7,015 bases of DNA from the NCBI GenBank assembly GCA_003645385.1, contig QNEY01000088.1:1-7015 (forward strand), read 5' to 3'. Below the pieces are notes generated by a model that worked only from the letters and a program-made list of their open reading frames with translations, was not told where the DNA came from and made no database searches. Below, piece after piece: positions 1-5,485 of this stretch (position 1 is its first letter; each line of letters opens with the position of its first letter). Position numbers and translations under genes: made by a program. The DNA is from Gammaproteobacteria bacterium. GTDB taxonomy: Bacteria; Pseudomonadota; Gammaproteobacteria; Nitrosococcales; Methylophagaceae.

Positions 1-1
1 C

Positions 2-127
2 TTTTGCCTACATTTTAATGATAATCATATCCATTTAGTGCTAGTACCTAAAATAGCTGAAGGGTTGCTAATGCGAATTGTTCAATGGGTAGCATCCCCT
101 TTATTCAAAATTATCTGCCGACTTTAA
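2..127 (+). pseudogene. Remnant of a Y1 (IS200-like / REP-associated) transposase, open at the window edge
   Basis: The frame reads in from the left edge and stops with TAA. Near its start it reads FNDNHIHLVLVPKIAEGL, which closely resembles the metal-binding HxH block of Y1 HUH transposases, typically 'M-x-NHxHLxxxPxxxxGL' in REP-associated tyrosine transposases. After about residue 26 the similarity is lost: the expected downstream blocks (arginine-rich helix, GxLWQGRF-like segment, catalytic tyrosine and ELNPVRAG-like segment) are absent before the stop. It therefore looks like a truncated, decayed copy, although the part left of the window is unseen. Such enzymes mobilise single-stranded DNA or disperse REP palindromes. 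The HxH match is seen directly; the family call is inferred from a short stretch. A chance match cannot be excluded. Confidence 0.5.
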
Positions 128-224
128 TGAAGGTAATGTAAGAAAGTGCCGAATATAATCGAGTGCAGTTTAAAATGAGTGTCCCAATAATTGCCACGAC
201 GATTTATGCTTTGAGTGATATTAG

Positions 225-353
225 CTTTTATTGAAACTTTATAGAGATGACAATGAAGAGTCAGGTATTGATTTATCGATACAGTATAGTCGCACTGCTT
301 TTAATGCTCGAAATCAAAGTGCTAACAAGGCATTGCACAGGACAAGCCAGTGA
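225..353 (+). pseudogene. Relict reading frame whose last codons enter the attC-like site
   Basis: This frame is open for 42 codons between two stops (TAG at 222-224, TGA at 351-353) and ends in NKALHRTSQ. It has no convincing start codon or ribosome binding site. The terminal NKALHRTS-like string is what results when a reading frame runs into the left half of an attC-like repeat; I recall similar endings in cassette proteins but cannot verify this here. The body is not recognised. An overlapping frame (ATG at 247, stop 376-378, 43 codons) encodes a short hydrophobic stretch SIVALLLMLEI and also lacks a good ribosome binding site. Neither is likely to be a functional gene. The region is best read as the tail of a decayed gene cassette. 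Confidence 0.22.
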
Positions 354-367
354 ATGCGGCGTTGAGT
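320..367 (+). repeat. attC-like integron recombination site (solitary)
   Basis: The segment folds as an attC site should. The left end CTAAC (322-326) acts as a degenerate R'' box, followed by a 3-nt spacer AAG. L'' is GCATT-G-CAC (330-338) with one unpaired G, then A, GG, a 5-nt loop ACAAG, CC, A. L' is GTG-AATGC (350-357), followed by a 3-nt spacer GGC and then GTTGAGT (361-367), which fits the R' consensus GTTRRRY exactly. GCATT pairs with AATGC, CAC with GTG, GG with CC and AAC with GTT. The single extrahelical base and the matching 3-nt unpaired central spacers are diagnostic of attC folding, beyond a simple hairpin. The R''/R' outer pairing is weak beyond AAC/GTT. No integrase is visible. 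The pairing is seen directly; attC identity is inferred. Confidence 0.5.
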
Positions 368-396
368 ATGTTATATAAATTCCTACAGGTTCATTC

Positions 397-417
397 AATC
401 ACATATAGCATGTGATT
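397..417. repeat. Perfect 8-bp inverted repeat, 5-nt loop
   Basis: AATCACAT and ATGTGATT flank the loop ATAGC. No T-run follows on either strand, so it is not a standard terminator. It lies 29 bp right of the attC-like site and may be a REP-like remnant or a chance palindrome in AT-rich DNA. Confidence 0.3.
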
Positions 418-504
418 TATAGAATAAAATGGAGATTGACTAAAGGTTGGAAGGAAATTATCTGGCATCTGTGGGGTAAGATGGATGTTATGGGACAATG
501 AAAC

Positions 505-537
505 AAAAAAGCAGCTATCAATTAACGATAACTGCTT
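505..537 (-). terminator. Intrinsic terminator of the tRNA-Ser/tRNA-Arg transcript
   Basis: Read on the minus strand, a stem AGCAGTTATC / GATAGCTGCT (one G-T pair, 509-519 with 527-537) closes a 7-nt loop GTTAATT and is followed directly by a run of six T residues, then GTTT. It lies 18 bp beyond the 3' end of tRNA-Arg, the expected place for the end of the tRNA operon. No other terminator was found between csrA and this point. Confidence 0.85.
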
Positions 538-555
538 GAATGTATTACCAAATTA

Positions 556-632
556 TGGCGCGCCCGGCACGATTCGAACGTGCGACCGCCTGGTTCGTAG
601 CCAGGTACTCTATCCAGCTGAGCTACGGGCGC
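556..632 (-). tRNA. tRNA-Arg (anticodon ACG)
   Basis: A 77-nt cloverleaf with an encoded CCA tail. The acceptor stem is GCGCCCG paired with CGGGCGC, the discriminator base is G, and the T loop is the usual GTTCGAATC. The anticodon loop CTACGAA puts ACG at positions 598-596. A34 in tRNA-Arg(ACG) is normally converted to inosine by TadA so that CGU, CGC and CGA are read. It lies 47 bp downstream of tRNA-Ser and just before the terminator. E. coli has a related arrangement, with several tRNA-Arg(ACG) copies following serV; here there is one copy. Confidence 0.97.
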
Positions 633-679
633 TTAATCTGTGAATTATACGGAATATGAAATATGGCCGCAATAATTAT

Positions 680-769
680 TGGCGGAGAGCGAGGGATTCG
701 AACCCTCGATAGGGGTAAACCTATACGCCCTTAGCAGGGGCGCGCCTTCAGCCACTCGGCCAGCTCTCC
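680..769 (-). tRNA. tRNA-Ser (anticodon GCT)
   Basis: A 90-nt class II tRNA with an encoded CCA tail and acceptor stem GGAGAGC paired with GCTCTCC. It has the long variable arm typical of serine tRNAs (GCGTATAGGTTTACCCCTAT region) and the T loop GTTCGAATC. The anticodon loop CTGCTAA gives GCT at 735-733, which reads AGC and AGU. It is the equivalent of serV in E. coli, which also follows csrA. The long variable arm and G discriminator base are as expected for recognition by seryl-tRNA synthetase. Confidence 0.97.
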
Positions 770-782
770 ACACAAGCCGAGT

Positions 783-791
783 ATTATATCA
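783..791 (-). promoter_or_regulatory. Extended -10 promoter of the tRNA operon
   Basis: The minus strand reads TGATATAAT, a consensus TATAAT with the extended TGn element, ending 13 bp before the first base of tRNA-Ser. No good TTGACA-like -35 is present at 16-18 bp; the extended -10 could compensate. The 12-bp perfect palindrome TTTACTAGTAAA at 804-815 sits where a -35 element would lie. tRNA-Arg has no clear promoter of its own and probably shares this transcript. Confidence 0.6.
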
Positions 792-825
792 GGTGTTTCT
801 TAATTTACTAGTAAAATCTCAGGTT

Positions 826-1011
826 TTATCCTACATTTGGCTGATCTTTTTCAGCCTGGATACGATCGTAGATCTCTTCGCGATGAACAGAGATTTCTTT
901 AGGTGCATCAACACCAATTCTGACTTGATTTCCTTTAACTCCCAGAACGTTTACAACAACATCGTCACCAATAATAAGTGATTCACCAACACGACGTGTA
1001 AGTATTAACAT
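826..1011 (-). CDS. csrA: Carbon storage regulator CsrA/RsmA
   Basis: A 61-residue protein, the normal length for the family. CsrA is a homodimeric RNA-binding regulator that binds GGA motifs in mRNA leaders, usually blocking ribosome binding, and globally controls carbon flux, motility and biofilm formation. It starts MLILTRRVGESL, and the core is VRIGVDAPKEISVHREEIY. The residues known in E. coli CsrA to contact RNA are present: L4 and R6 in the first strand, V42 and R44 in the fifth. The ATG is preceded by AAGGAG with 6 nt spacing. Two promoters and a palindrome lie upstream, and the 5' leader contains three GGA triplets, so autoregulation is plausible. It lies between lysC and tRNA-Ser, as rsmA lies after lysC in Pseudomonas and csrA before serV in E. 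coli. Confidence 0.98.
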   Translation of the reverse strand: MLILTRRVGESLIIGDDVVVNVLGVKGNQVRIGVDAPKEISVHREEIYDRIQAEKDQPNVG

Positions 1012-1017
1012 GATTTT

Positions 1018-1042
1018 CTCCTTACTCCCAAAATTGCTTTCC
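1018..1042 (-). promoter_or_regulatory. csrA leader with three GGA motifs including the Shine-Dalgarno
   Basis: On the minus strand GGA occurs at 1042-1040 (TTAGGAAAG), 1028-1026 (TGGGAG) and 1021-1019 (AAGGAG, the Shine-Dalgarno itself). CsrA dimers bridge closely spaced GGA sites, and E. coli CsrA represses its own translation this way. Autoregulation here is inferred; I see no strong hairpin presenting the motifs. Confidence 0.4.
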
Positions 1043-1073
1043 TAATTGTGTGGTTTGGAATAGTTCTTTGACT

Positions 1074-1101
1074 ATTTTAAACCGTATATTGGACTTGCCA
1101 A
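1074..1101 (-). promoter_or_regulatory. Proximal sigma70-like promoter for csrA
   Basis: The minus strand shows TTGGCA (1101-1096), a 16-bp spacer and TAAAAT (1079-1074). Each hexamer matches the consensus at five of six positions. Transcription would start near 1067, giving a leader of about 55 nt that includes all three GGA motifs. Confidence 0.6.
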
Positions 1102-1140
1102 TAGTGTTTAAGTTCTTGCTAATGTCTTAAATTTTTATTC

Positions 1141-1169
1141 ATTATCTCATAACACACAAATTGTGTCAT
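1141..1169 (-). promoter_or_regulatory. Distal sigma70-like promoter for csrA
   Basis: The minus strand shows ATGACA (1169-1164), a 17-bp spacer and GATAAT (1146-1141), five of six matches in each hexamer. Its -35 lies within the palindrome at 1158-1181. A start near 1134 would give a leader of about 120 nt. E. coli csrA is also served by several promoters. Confidence 0.5.
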
Positions 1170-1181
1170 ATGTCACAATTT
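1158..1181. promoter_or_regulatory. 24-bp near-perfect palindrome, candidate operator upstream of csrA
   Basis: AAATTGTG-T-CATATG-T-CACAATTT is symmetric except for one T/T pair in each arm. It covers the -35 of the distal csrA promoter, so a bound protein would be expected to block or modulate that promoter. The inner part TGTGT-N6-TCACA is one base from the CRP/Vfr consensus TGTGA-N6-TCACA. It begins 15 bp after the lysC stop, but the minus strand after it (GTGTGTT) lacks a good U-tract, so it is a weak terminator candidate. Confidence 0.45.
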
Positions 1182-1196
1182 TGCTAGAGAAAATCA

Positions 1197-2417
1197 TTAA
1201 CTTATTTGTTCAAGGTTAAATGCATTATGTAATGCTCTAACTGCAAGCTCAAGATATTTTTCATCAACAACAACTGATATTTTGATTTCAGAAGTTGAAA
1301 TCATACAGATGTTGATGGCTTCGTTAGCTAATGTTTCAAACATTGTATTTGCAATACCTGCATGAGATCGCATACCAACACCTACGACTGATACCTTAGT
1401 GATTTTATCGTCACCAGCAACTTCTCTTGCACCCAATGATTCAGCAGTTTTTGTCAAGATTTTTAATGCAGCTTGGTAGTCATTCCTGTGCACGGTAAAA
1501 GTAAAGTCAGTGGTTGAATCACTGCCAGTATTTTGGATGATCATATCGACTTCAATATTCTCTTTTGCGATAGGACCAAGAATTTGAGAAGCAATTCCAG
1601 GGTGATCAGGTACACCAAGTACAGTTAGTTTTGCTTCATCTCTATTAAAGGCGATTCCTGAAATAACAGCTTGTTCCATTTTGGGGTCCTCAGCCGTAAT
1701 TAATGTACCACCACCTTCTGTGAAGGAGGAGAGTACACGTAACGCGACATTATAATTTCTGGCAAATTCGACACTTCGAATTTGTAATACTTTGGCGCCA
1801 AGGCTAGCCATTTCGAGCATTTCTTCATATGTGATGTGATCTAGACGACGTGCTTCAGAGACGACGCGAGGGTCAGTTGTATAGACACCATCAACATCAG
1901 TGAAAATCTGGCACTCATCTGCTTTTAAAGCAGCGGCTAGTGCTACCGCAGTGGTATCCGAACCACCGCGGCCAAGAGTGGTGATATTGCCTTGTTTATC
2001 ACATCCTTGAAAGCCTGCAACAACAACAATACGACCTTTGGCCAAATCAGTACGTATTTTATTGTCATCGATTTCCATGATGCGGGCTTTGTTATGAGTA
2101 TTATCAGTTAAGATTTTAACTTGGCCGCCGGTGTAAGAGTTGGCATGTACGCCAAATTGTTCTAAGGCCATACAAAGTAGGGCAATAGTAACTTGTTCGC
2201 CTGTTGATAATAATACGTCAAGTTCACGGCCGTGTGGTCGATCATTTATTTCATTAGCAAGGGAAAGCAGTCTATTAGTTTCACCGCTCATTGCTGAGAC
2301 GACAACGACTAGATTATGTCCTTCATTTTGATGTTTTATCAGTTTTTTGGCGACTTCTTGAATTCGCTCAACAGTTCCTACTGATGTGCCACCATATTTT
2401 TGTACAATTAATGCCAT
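1197..2417 (-). CDS. lysC: Aspartate kinase (aspartokinase), single-function with two ACT domains
   Basis: It catalyses ATP-dependent phosphorylation of L-aspartate, the first step to lysine, threonine, methionine and diaminopimelate. Its 406 residues fit the roughly 405-415-residue Pseudomonas/Corynebacterium type, not the 449-residue E. coli LysC or the fused ThrA/MetL forms. The kinase domain has KYGGTSVG at 7-14, STGEQVT at 71-77, LGRGGSDTTA at 148-157 and FTDVDGVYTTDPR at 172-184. ACT domain 1 begins near residue 262 (TVLGVPDHPGIA) and ACT domain 2 near 341 (VSVVGVGMRSHAGIA, MISTSEIKIS). Such enzymes are usually inhibited by lysine and threonine together. The ATG lies 3 bp after the alaS stop, with only a weak GGA upstream, which suggests translational coupling. 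M247 has its own good ribosome binding site and could start a separate regulatory subunit. Confidence 0.97.
   Translation of the reverse strand: MALIVQKYGGTSVGTVERIQEVAKKLIKHQNEGHNLVVVVSAMSGETNRLLSLANEINDRPHGRELDVLLSTGEQVTIALLCMALEQFGVHANSYTGGQVKILTDNTHNKARIMEIDDNKIRTDLAKGRIVVVAGFQGCDKQGNITTLGRGGSDTTAVALAAALKADECQIFTDVDGVYTTDPRVVSEARRLDHITYEEMLEMASLGAKVLQIRSVEFARNYNVALRVLSSFTEGGGTLITAEDPKMEQAVISGIAFNRDEAKLTVLGVPDHPGIASQILGPIAKENIEVDMIIQNTGSDSTTDFTFTVHRNDYQAALKILTKTAESLGAREVAGDDKITKVSVVGVGMRSHAGIANTMFETLANEAINICMISTSEIKISVVVDEKYLELAVRALHNAFNLEQIS
1677..1691 (-). promoter_or_regulatory. Internal ribosome binding site and ATG within lysC (possible beta subunit)
   Basis: Inside lysC the minus strand reads GAGGA-CCCCAAA-ATG, a Shine-Dalgarno with 7-nt spacing before codon 247, in frame. 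Initiation here would give a 160-residue product (1197-1679) holding both ACT domains and no kinase domain. Bacillus and Corynebacterium lysC make such a beta subunit from an internal start at about this position, forming alpha2beta2 enzymes. The site is better than the weak Shine-Dalgarno of full-length lysC. Use in vivo is inferred. Confidence 0.45.
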
Positions 2418-2420
2418 CTG

Positions 2421-5024
2421 TTAATTTTCCAGCTTTGAGCTAATCCAGTCTGACACTGAATCTAGTGCCGCAGTTAGGTTTTTAGGTTGATTGCCACCAC
2501 CTTGGGCCATGTCAGGGCGACCACCACCTTTACCTCCAACTTGTGCAGCAACATGGCTGACAAGATCACCTGCGCGAACTTTATCGGTGATATCTTTGGT
2601 AACACCAGCTATCAGAGTAATTTTATCGCCATCAACTGCCGATAAAATAATGGCTGCAGTACCCAGTTTATTTTTTAGTTGGTCAACTGTGTCACGTAAG
2701 CTTTTGCCATCAGCACCTTCAATCTGTGATGCGAGTACTTTAATGCCTGCAATTTCCTGTGCTGAACCTGCTAGATCACTACCAGCACTACTTGCTAGCT
2801 TACCTTTAAGTGCTTCTAGTTCTTTTTCTAATTGGCGGGTACGTTGTACTAATTGAGAAGCTTTTTCTTCGACATTATCGGGTTTGGCTTTGATAAGAGC
2901 AGATACATCTCGTAGTCGAGATTCATTGGTTTCAACATGATCAAGGGCACTTTCACCTGTTAGAGCTTCAATTCGACGAACGCCTGAAGCGATACCAACT
3001 TCGGAGGTGATTTTAAGTAGGCCAATATCACCAGTCCGATTTGCATGGGTACCACCACAAAGTTCAGTAGAAAAATCTCCCATTTTCAGTACACGCACAT
3101 CATCTGCATATTTTTCACCAAACAATGCCATGGCACCCGATGCCTTGGCTTCATCTAAAGTCATTAACTTGGTTTCAACTTCGTTATTAAGTCGGATTTG
3201 TTGATTTACCAAACGTTCAATGTCACGTAGTTGTTGATCATTCACGGGTTCAAAATGTGAGAAGTCAAAGCGTAAACGCTGGGCATTGACTAATGAACCT
3301 TTTTGAGCAACATGCTCACCTAAAATTTGTTGTAATGCTGCATGTAATAGGTGAGTTGCCGAATGGTTCAATGCTGTGTCTGATCTATTGTGTTCGTCGA
3401 TATGAGCAGTAACTGAATCTCCAACTTTAAAACTACCATTTTCACAGACACCAATATGTGTAAAAGCTTTGCCTTGTTTTTGGGTGTCGGTAACATCAAA
3501 ATTAGCTGTGTCGGTTGAGATTTGACCTAAATCACCAGCTTGACCACCTGATTCTGCATAGAATGGACTACGATCTAATACGATGACACCTTGTTGACGA
3601 TCATGGAGTTGATCGACATGTTCACCACCTACCAAAATACTAGTTATGGTTGCATTTTCTCGTGTTTTTTCATAACCGCAGAAATTTGTCTTGCCATCAA
3701 TATTGACTTGATCAGATAGGCCTCCAGCAAATTGACTGGCTGATCGTGCGCGAGTACGTTGGGCTTCCATTTCTCTTTCGAAACCAGCGAAGTCTAAAGT
3801 CAGTCCGCGTTCACGAGCAATATCAGCAGTTAGATCAATTGGGAAGCCATACGTGTCGTATAACTGGAATACAGTTTCACCAGGAATTTCTTTGTCAGAC
3901 ATTTCGTCAATAGCATGTTCAAGAATCTTAAGGCCATTATCCAACGTGTCAGCAAAGCGAGTTTCTTCCTGCTTTAGAGCACGTTCAACTAAGGGCTGTG
4001 CTTTTGCTAGTTCTGGAAATGCTTCACCCATTTCATCTACTAATGGTGCAACAAGCTTGTAGAAAAAATCATCTTTAAGCCCCAATTTATGCCCATGGCG
4101 GATAGCACGACGAATAATACGGCGTAAGACATAACCGCGGCCTTCATTTGAAGGTTGTACACCATCGGTAATCATAAAGGCACATGAACGGATATGATCA
4201 GCAATAACACGCAATGAGGTGTGGCTTGAATCTGCGGTGCCAGATAAATCCTGAATTGCTTTTATCAAACGCTGGAATAGATCAATATCATAATTGTTAT
4301 GGACATGTTGCAATACTGCTGCCAACCGCTCTAGCCCCATTCCTGTATCAACAGAAGGGCTAGGTAATGGTGATAAAGTACCATCAGCAGCACGATCAAA
4401 TTGCATGAAAACCAGGTTCCAGATTTCAATATAACGATCGCCGTCTTCTTCGGGTGTACCAGGCGGACCACCAGCTACGTTTTCACCATGGTCATAAAAA
4501 ATTTCGCTGCAGGGACCACATGGACCTGTATCACCCATAGACCAGAAGTTATCTTTAGCGCCAATGCGTGACAGGCGAATAGGATCAACCCCGATTTCAT
4601 TTAACCAGATGTCTGCTGTTTCATCATCATCTTCAAAGACAGTAATCCAGAGTTTTTCAGGTGGTAATGCAAGTGTGACAGTTAAGAATTCCCATGCGTA
4701 TTGAATTGCTTCACGTTTGAAATAATCACCGAAGCTAAAGTTACCCAACATTTCAAAGAAAGTATGGTGACGGGCGGTGTAACCAACATTTTCTAAATCA
4801 TTATGTTTGCCACCAGCACGCACACAGCGTTGTGTCGTGACTGCACGATTGTATGATCGCGTTTCTTGACCAAGAAATAGCTCTTTGAATTGCACCATGC
4901 CAGCATTGGTAAATAGCAAAGTAGGGTCGTTAGCAGGCACCAAAGGACTACTTGAAACGACTTCATGGCCTTTTTCTTGGAAATAATCCAGAAAGAGTTT
5001 GCGTATATCAGAACTACTTTTCAT
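2421..5024 (-). CDS. alaS: Alanyl-tRNA synthetase
   Basis: A cytoplasmic class II synthetase that charges tRNA-Ala and clears mischarged Ser- and Gly-tRNA. Its 867 residues are close to the 876 of E. coli AlaRS. The aminoacylation domain is N-terminal, with RCVRAGGKHNDLENVG at 66-81, HHTFFEMLGNFSFGDYFK at 86-103 (motif 2 region) and GMGLERL at 228-234 (motif 3). The tRNA-recognition region follows to about 450. The editing domain carries HSATH at 554-558 and CGGTH at 656-660, the four zinc ligands (H554, H558, C656, H660). A coiled coil near 715-745 leads to the C-Ala domain, with a glycine-rich GGKGGGRPDMAQGGG at 830-844. The start ATG is 17 bp after recX; the nearest AAGGG is 14 nt away, so the ribosome binding site is poor. 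No truncation or missing catalytic residue is seen. Confidence 0.99.
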   Translation of the reverse strand: MKSSSDIRKLFLDYFQEKGHEVVSSSPLVPANDPTLLFTNAGMVQFKELFLGQETRSYNRAVTTQRCVRAGGKHNDLENVGYTARHHTFFEMLGNFSFGDYFKREAIQYAWEFLTVTLALPPEKLWITVFEDDDETADIWLNEIGVDPIRLSRIGAKDNFWSMGDTGPCGPCSEIFYDHGENVAGGPPGTPEEDGDRYIEIWNLVFMQFDRAADGTLSPLPSPSVDTGMGLERLAAVLQHVHNNYDIDLFQRLIKAIQDLSGTADSSHTSLRVIADHIRSCAFMITDGVQPSNEGRGYVLRRIIRRAIRHGHKLGLKDDFFYKLVAPLVDEMGEAFPELAKAQPLVERALKQEETRFADTLDNGLKILEHAIDEMSDKEIPGETVFQLYDTYGFPIDLTADIARERGLTLDFAGFEREMEAQRTRARSASQFAGGLSDQVNIDGKTNFCGYEKTRENATITSILVGGEHVDQLHDRQQGVIVLDRSPFYAESGGQAGDLGQISTDTANFDVTDTQKQGKAFTHIGVCENGSFKVGDSVTAHIDEHNRSDTALNHSATHLLHAALQQILGEHVAQKGSLVNAQRLRFDFSHFEPVNDQQLRDIERLVNQQIRLNNEVETKLMTLDEAKASGAMALFGEKYADDVRVLKMGDFSTELCGGTHANRTGDIGLLKITSEVGIASGVRRIEALTGESALDHVETNESRLRDVSALIKAKPDNVEEKASQLVQRTRQLEKELEALKGKLASSAGSDLAGSAQEIAGIKVLASQIEGADGKSLRDTVDQLKNKLGTAAIILSAVDGDKITLIAGVTKDITDKVRAGDLVSHVAAQVGGKGGGRPDMAQGGGNQPKNLTAALDSVSDWISSKLEN

Positions 5025-5041
5025 ACCGTGTTAGATAACCC

Positions 5042-5485
5042 TTAGTGGCCAGTATTAAAACTTTCAGTTATTTGCTCATGAGTAAAACCGCGATATTGTA
5101 AGAACCGTTGTTGTTTCGCACGGTCTTTAAAATCATCAGGACTTTGCTCGCCAAAACGTTTGCAACGAACAGTCATTGCAAGCGAAAACCAATCAATGTC
5201 AGCTTGTTCTAGTGTGTCATTGATAAGTTCAACGCCAACACCACGTTCTTTTAATTCTTGTCTAATCTTTTGGCCACCAAACCCACGTTGTGAACGATAA
5301 CGTGTGTAATTTTCTGCAAACCGTTGATCACTTTGTAAATCTTGTTCAGTTAATCTAGAGATAACATTTAAAATGTCATCATGTTCAAACTCTGCTTTTT
5401 CTAACTTTGTTACCAACTCTTTTATGCTATGTTCGCGCCGAGCTAGATAATTCATCGCTCGTTCTCTAAGCGATTGTTTTCTCAC
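5042..5485 (-). CDS. recX: Regulatory protein RecX
   Basis: RecX binds RecA and RecA-DNA filaments and usually limits RecA ATPase and strand-exchange activity. The 147 residues are near the family range (E. coli 166, Pseudomonas about 153) and are predicted to be helical three-helix repeats. Recognisable segments are MNYLARREHS at 11-20, RYRSQRGFGGQKIRQELKER at 63-81 and FLQYRGFTHEQI at 128-139. The start chosen is GTG at 5485, which overlaps the recA TAG stop by one base (TAGTG). That arrangement fits translational coupling, and the residues before M11 resemble the Pseudomonas N-terminus. Neither the GTG nor the alternative ATG (codon 11, 5455) has a strong Shine-Dalgarno, so the start is not settled. 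It shares a transcript with recA, as in E. coli. Confidence 0.95.
   Translation of the reverse strand: MRKQSLRERAMNYLARREHSIKELVTKLEKAEFEHDDILNVISRLTEQDLQSDQRFAENYTRYRSQRGFGGQKIRQELKERGVGVELINDTLEQADIDWFSLAMTVRCKRFGEQSPDDFKDRAKQQRFLQYRGFTHEQITESFNTGH

Larger units (their letters stand above)
1..508. other. Gene-poor accessory remnant region downstream of the tRNA genes
   Basis: No intact coding sequence is visible on either strand. The region holds the transposase fragment at its left edge, a TAAAATGAGTGTCCCAATAA string at 171-190 of a kind I associate with REP-type transposon flanks, the relict frame, the attC-like hairpin and a small inverted repeat. The stretch 421-500 shows nothing recognisable. 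I looked for a repeat of the tRNA-Arg 3' end that would mark an integrated island and found none inside the window. Confidence 0.6.

Noticed and set aside
556..600. tRNA-Arg 3' end as an attachment site of an integrated genomic island
   Set aside because: The adjacent 1-555 region looks accessory, but no direct repeat of the tRNA 3' end and no tyrosine integrase gene are present in the window.
679..981. 100-codon plus-strand open frame
   Set aside because: It lies antisense across tRNA-Ser and csrA, both certain, and its translation resembles no protein; it is a shadow frame.
1158..1181. Palindrome as the intrinsic terminator of lysC
   Set aside because: The stem is AT-rich and the minus strand after it has no continuous U-tract; overlap with a good promoter -35 favours an operator. 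A weak terminator role is not excluded.
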